Part shown: piece by piece, positions 5,096 to 5,192 of the stretch
Layout: every line of letters begins with the position of its first letter
Position numbering within the stretch: the stretch's first letter is position 1
NCBI GenBank assembly: GCA_001303705.1
Contig: LJUI01000170.1
Span: 1-5,192 of the forward strand
DNA length: 5,192 nucleotides
Direction of reading: 5' to 3'
Origin: a candidate division TA06 bacterium SM23_40
Lineage (GTDB): Bacteria > LJUI01 > SM1-40
Notes under the pieces: model-generated
Databases searched by the model: none
Seen by the model: the letters and a program-made list of their open reading frames with translations, nothing else
Told to the model about the DNA's origin: nothing
Program-made: the position numbers and the translations under genes

Positions 5096-5192
5096 ATGGT
5101 ATGCTCGAGGGGGATTATCACGGCAGCGGCTCTCTGGCTGCTCCTCGTCCTCGTTCCTGTATATGCCGGAGCTGAGGCCGCTGACCCGCCGG
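5096..5192 (+). CDS. Exported protein, N-terminus only (signal peptide)
   Basis: Start of a gene that runs off the window; 32 codons are visible. ATG 5096 follows GCGAGGTGAAG, with a GAGGTG ribosome site 3 bases upstream. The encoded residues form a standard Sec signal peptide: a short basic start (Arg5), a hydrophobic core about 7-20 rich in Leu, Val and Ala, a proline at 21, and small residues for cleavage after Ala24 (V-Y-A) or Ala26 (A-G-A). There is no lipobox cysteine after the core, so it is probably not a lipoprotein. The frame is open to the edge; the other ATG at 5101 hits a stop within 25 codons. The mature function cannot be told from the few residues visible. Confidence 0.78.
   Translation, partial: MVCSRGIITAAALWLLLVLVPVYAGAEAADPP

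Overview
The window is 5,192 bases of moderately GC-rich bacterial DNA. All confident genes are on the + strand. No rRNA, tRNA, CRISPR array or transposase is visible. The gene set is a secreted C25 (gingipain-like) cysteine peptidase, an ArsA/GET3-type ATPase with a C-terminal Hsp20-like domain, and a textbook sigma-54 promoter. This fits an environmental, probably uncultivated Gram-negative-type bacterium, for example of the FCB superphylum or a neighbouring candidate phylum. That placement is inference from gene content; nothing in the window fixes the taxon.

Layout. (1) Bases 1-2100 are the 3' part of a C25 peptidase gene. Its frame is open to the window edge, so the real start lies upstream. 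The visible part holds most of the propeptide, the catalytic domain with a His/Cys dyad, and two Ig-like C-terminal domains. A GC-rich hairpin at 2229-2269 probably terminates it. (2) A good sigma-70-type promoter (2328-2356) precedes a two-gene unit. The first gene is an ArsA-family ATPase (GTG start, 2410-3588). Overlapping its end by 11 bases is a 62-residue protein with a CxxCPxC motif and a polybasic tail (3578-3766). (3) Bases 3767-4265 hold no convincing gene but carry structured DNA. There is a perfect 10-bp inverted repeat (3959-3982), a short direct repeat next to it, and an exact-consensus sigma-54 promoter (4171-4186). (4) The sigma-54 promoter sits 79 bases before the start of a 141-residue protein I do not recognise (4266-4691). 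(5) Bases 4692-5095 hold a long imperfect hairpin (4783-4822), five tandem copies of a 19-bp GC-rich repeat (4849-4943), and a possible sigma-70 promoter (5013-5041). (6) At 5096 a new gene starts with a clear signal peptide and runs off the window.

How the parts relate. The ATPase and the small cysteine protein look translationally coupled and probably act together. The peptidase and the gene at the right edge are exported. The 141-residue protein appears to be controlled separately, by sigma-54 and therefore by an activator (bacterial enhancer-binding protein) that is not in the window. The most noteworthy signals are the sigma-54 promoter driving an orphan protein, the inverted repeat that could be its activator site, the ATPase/CxxCPxC pair, and the 19-bp repeat array, which has a degenerate inverted relative near 3966-4003.
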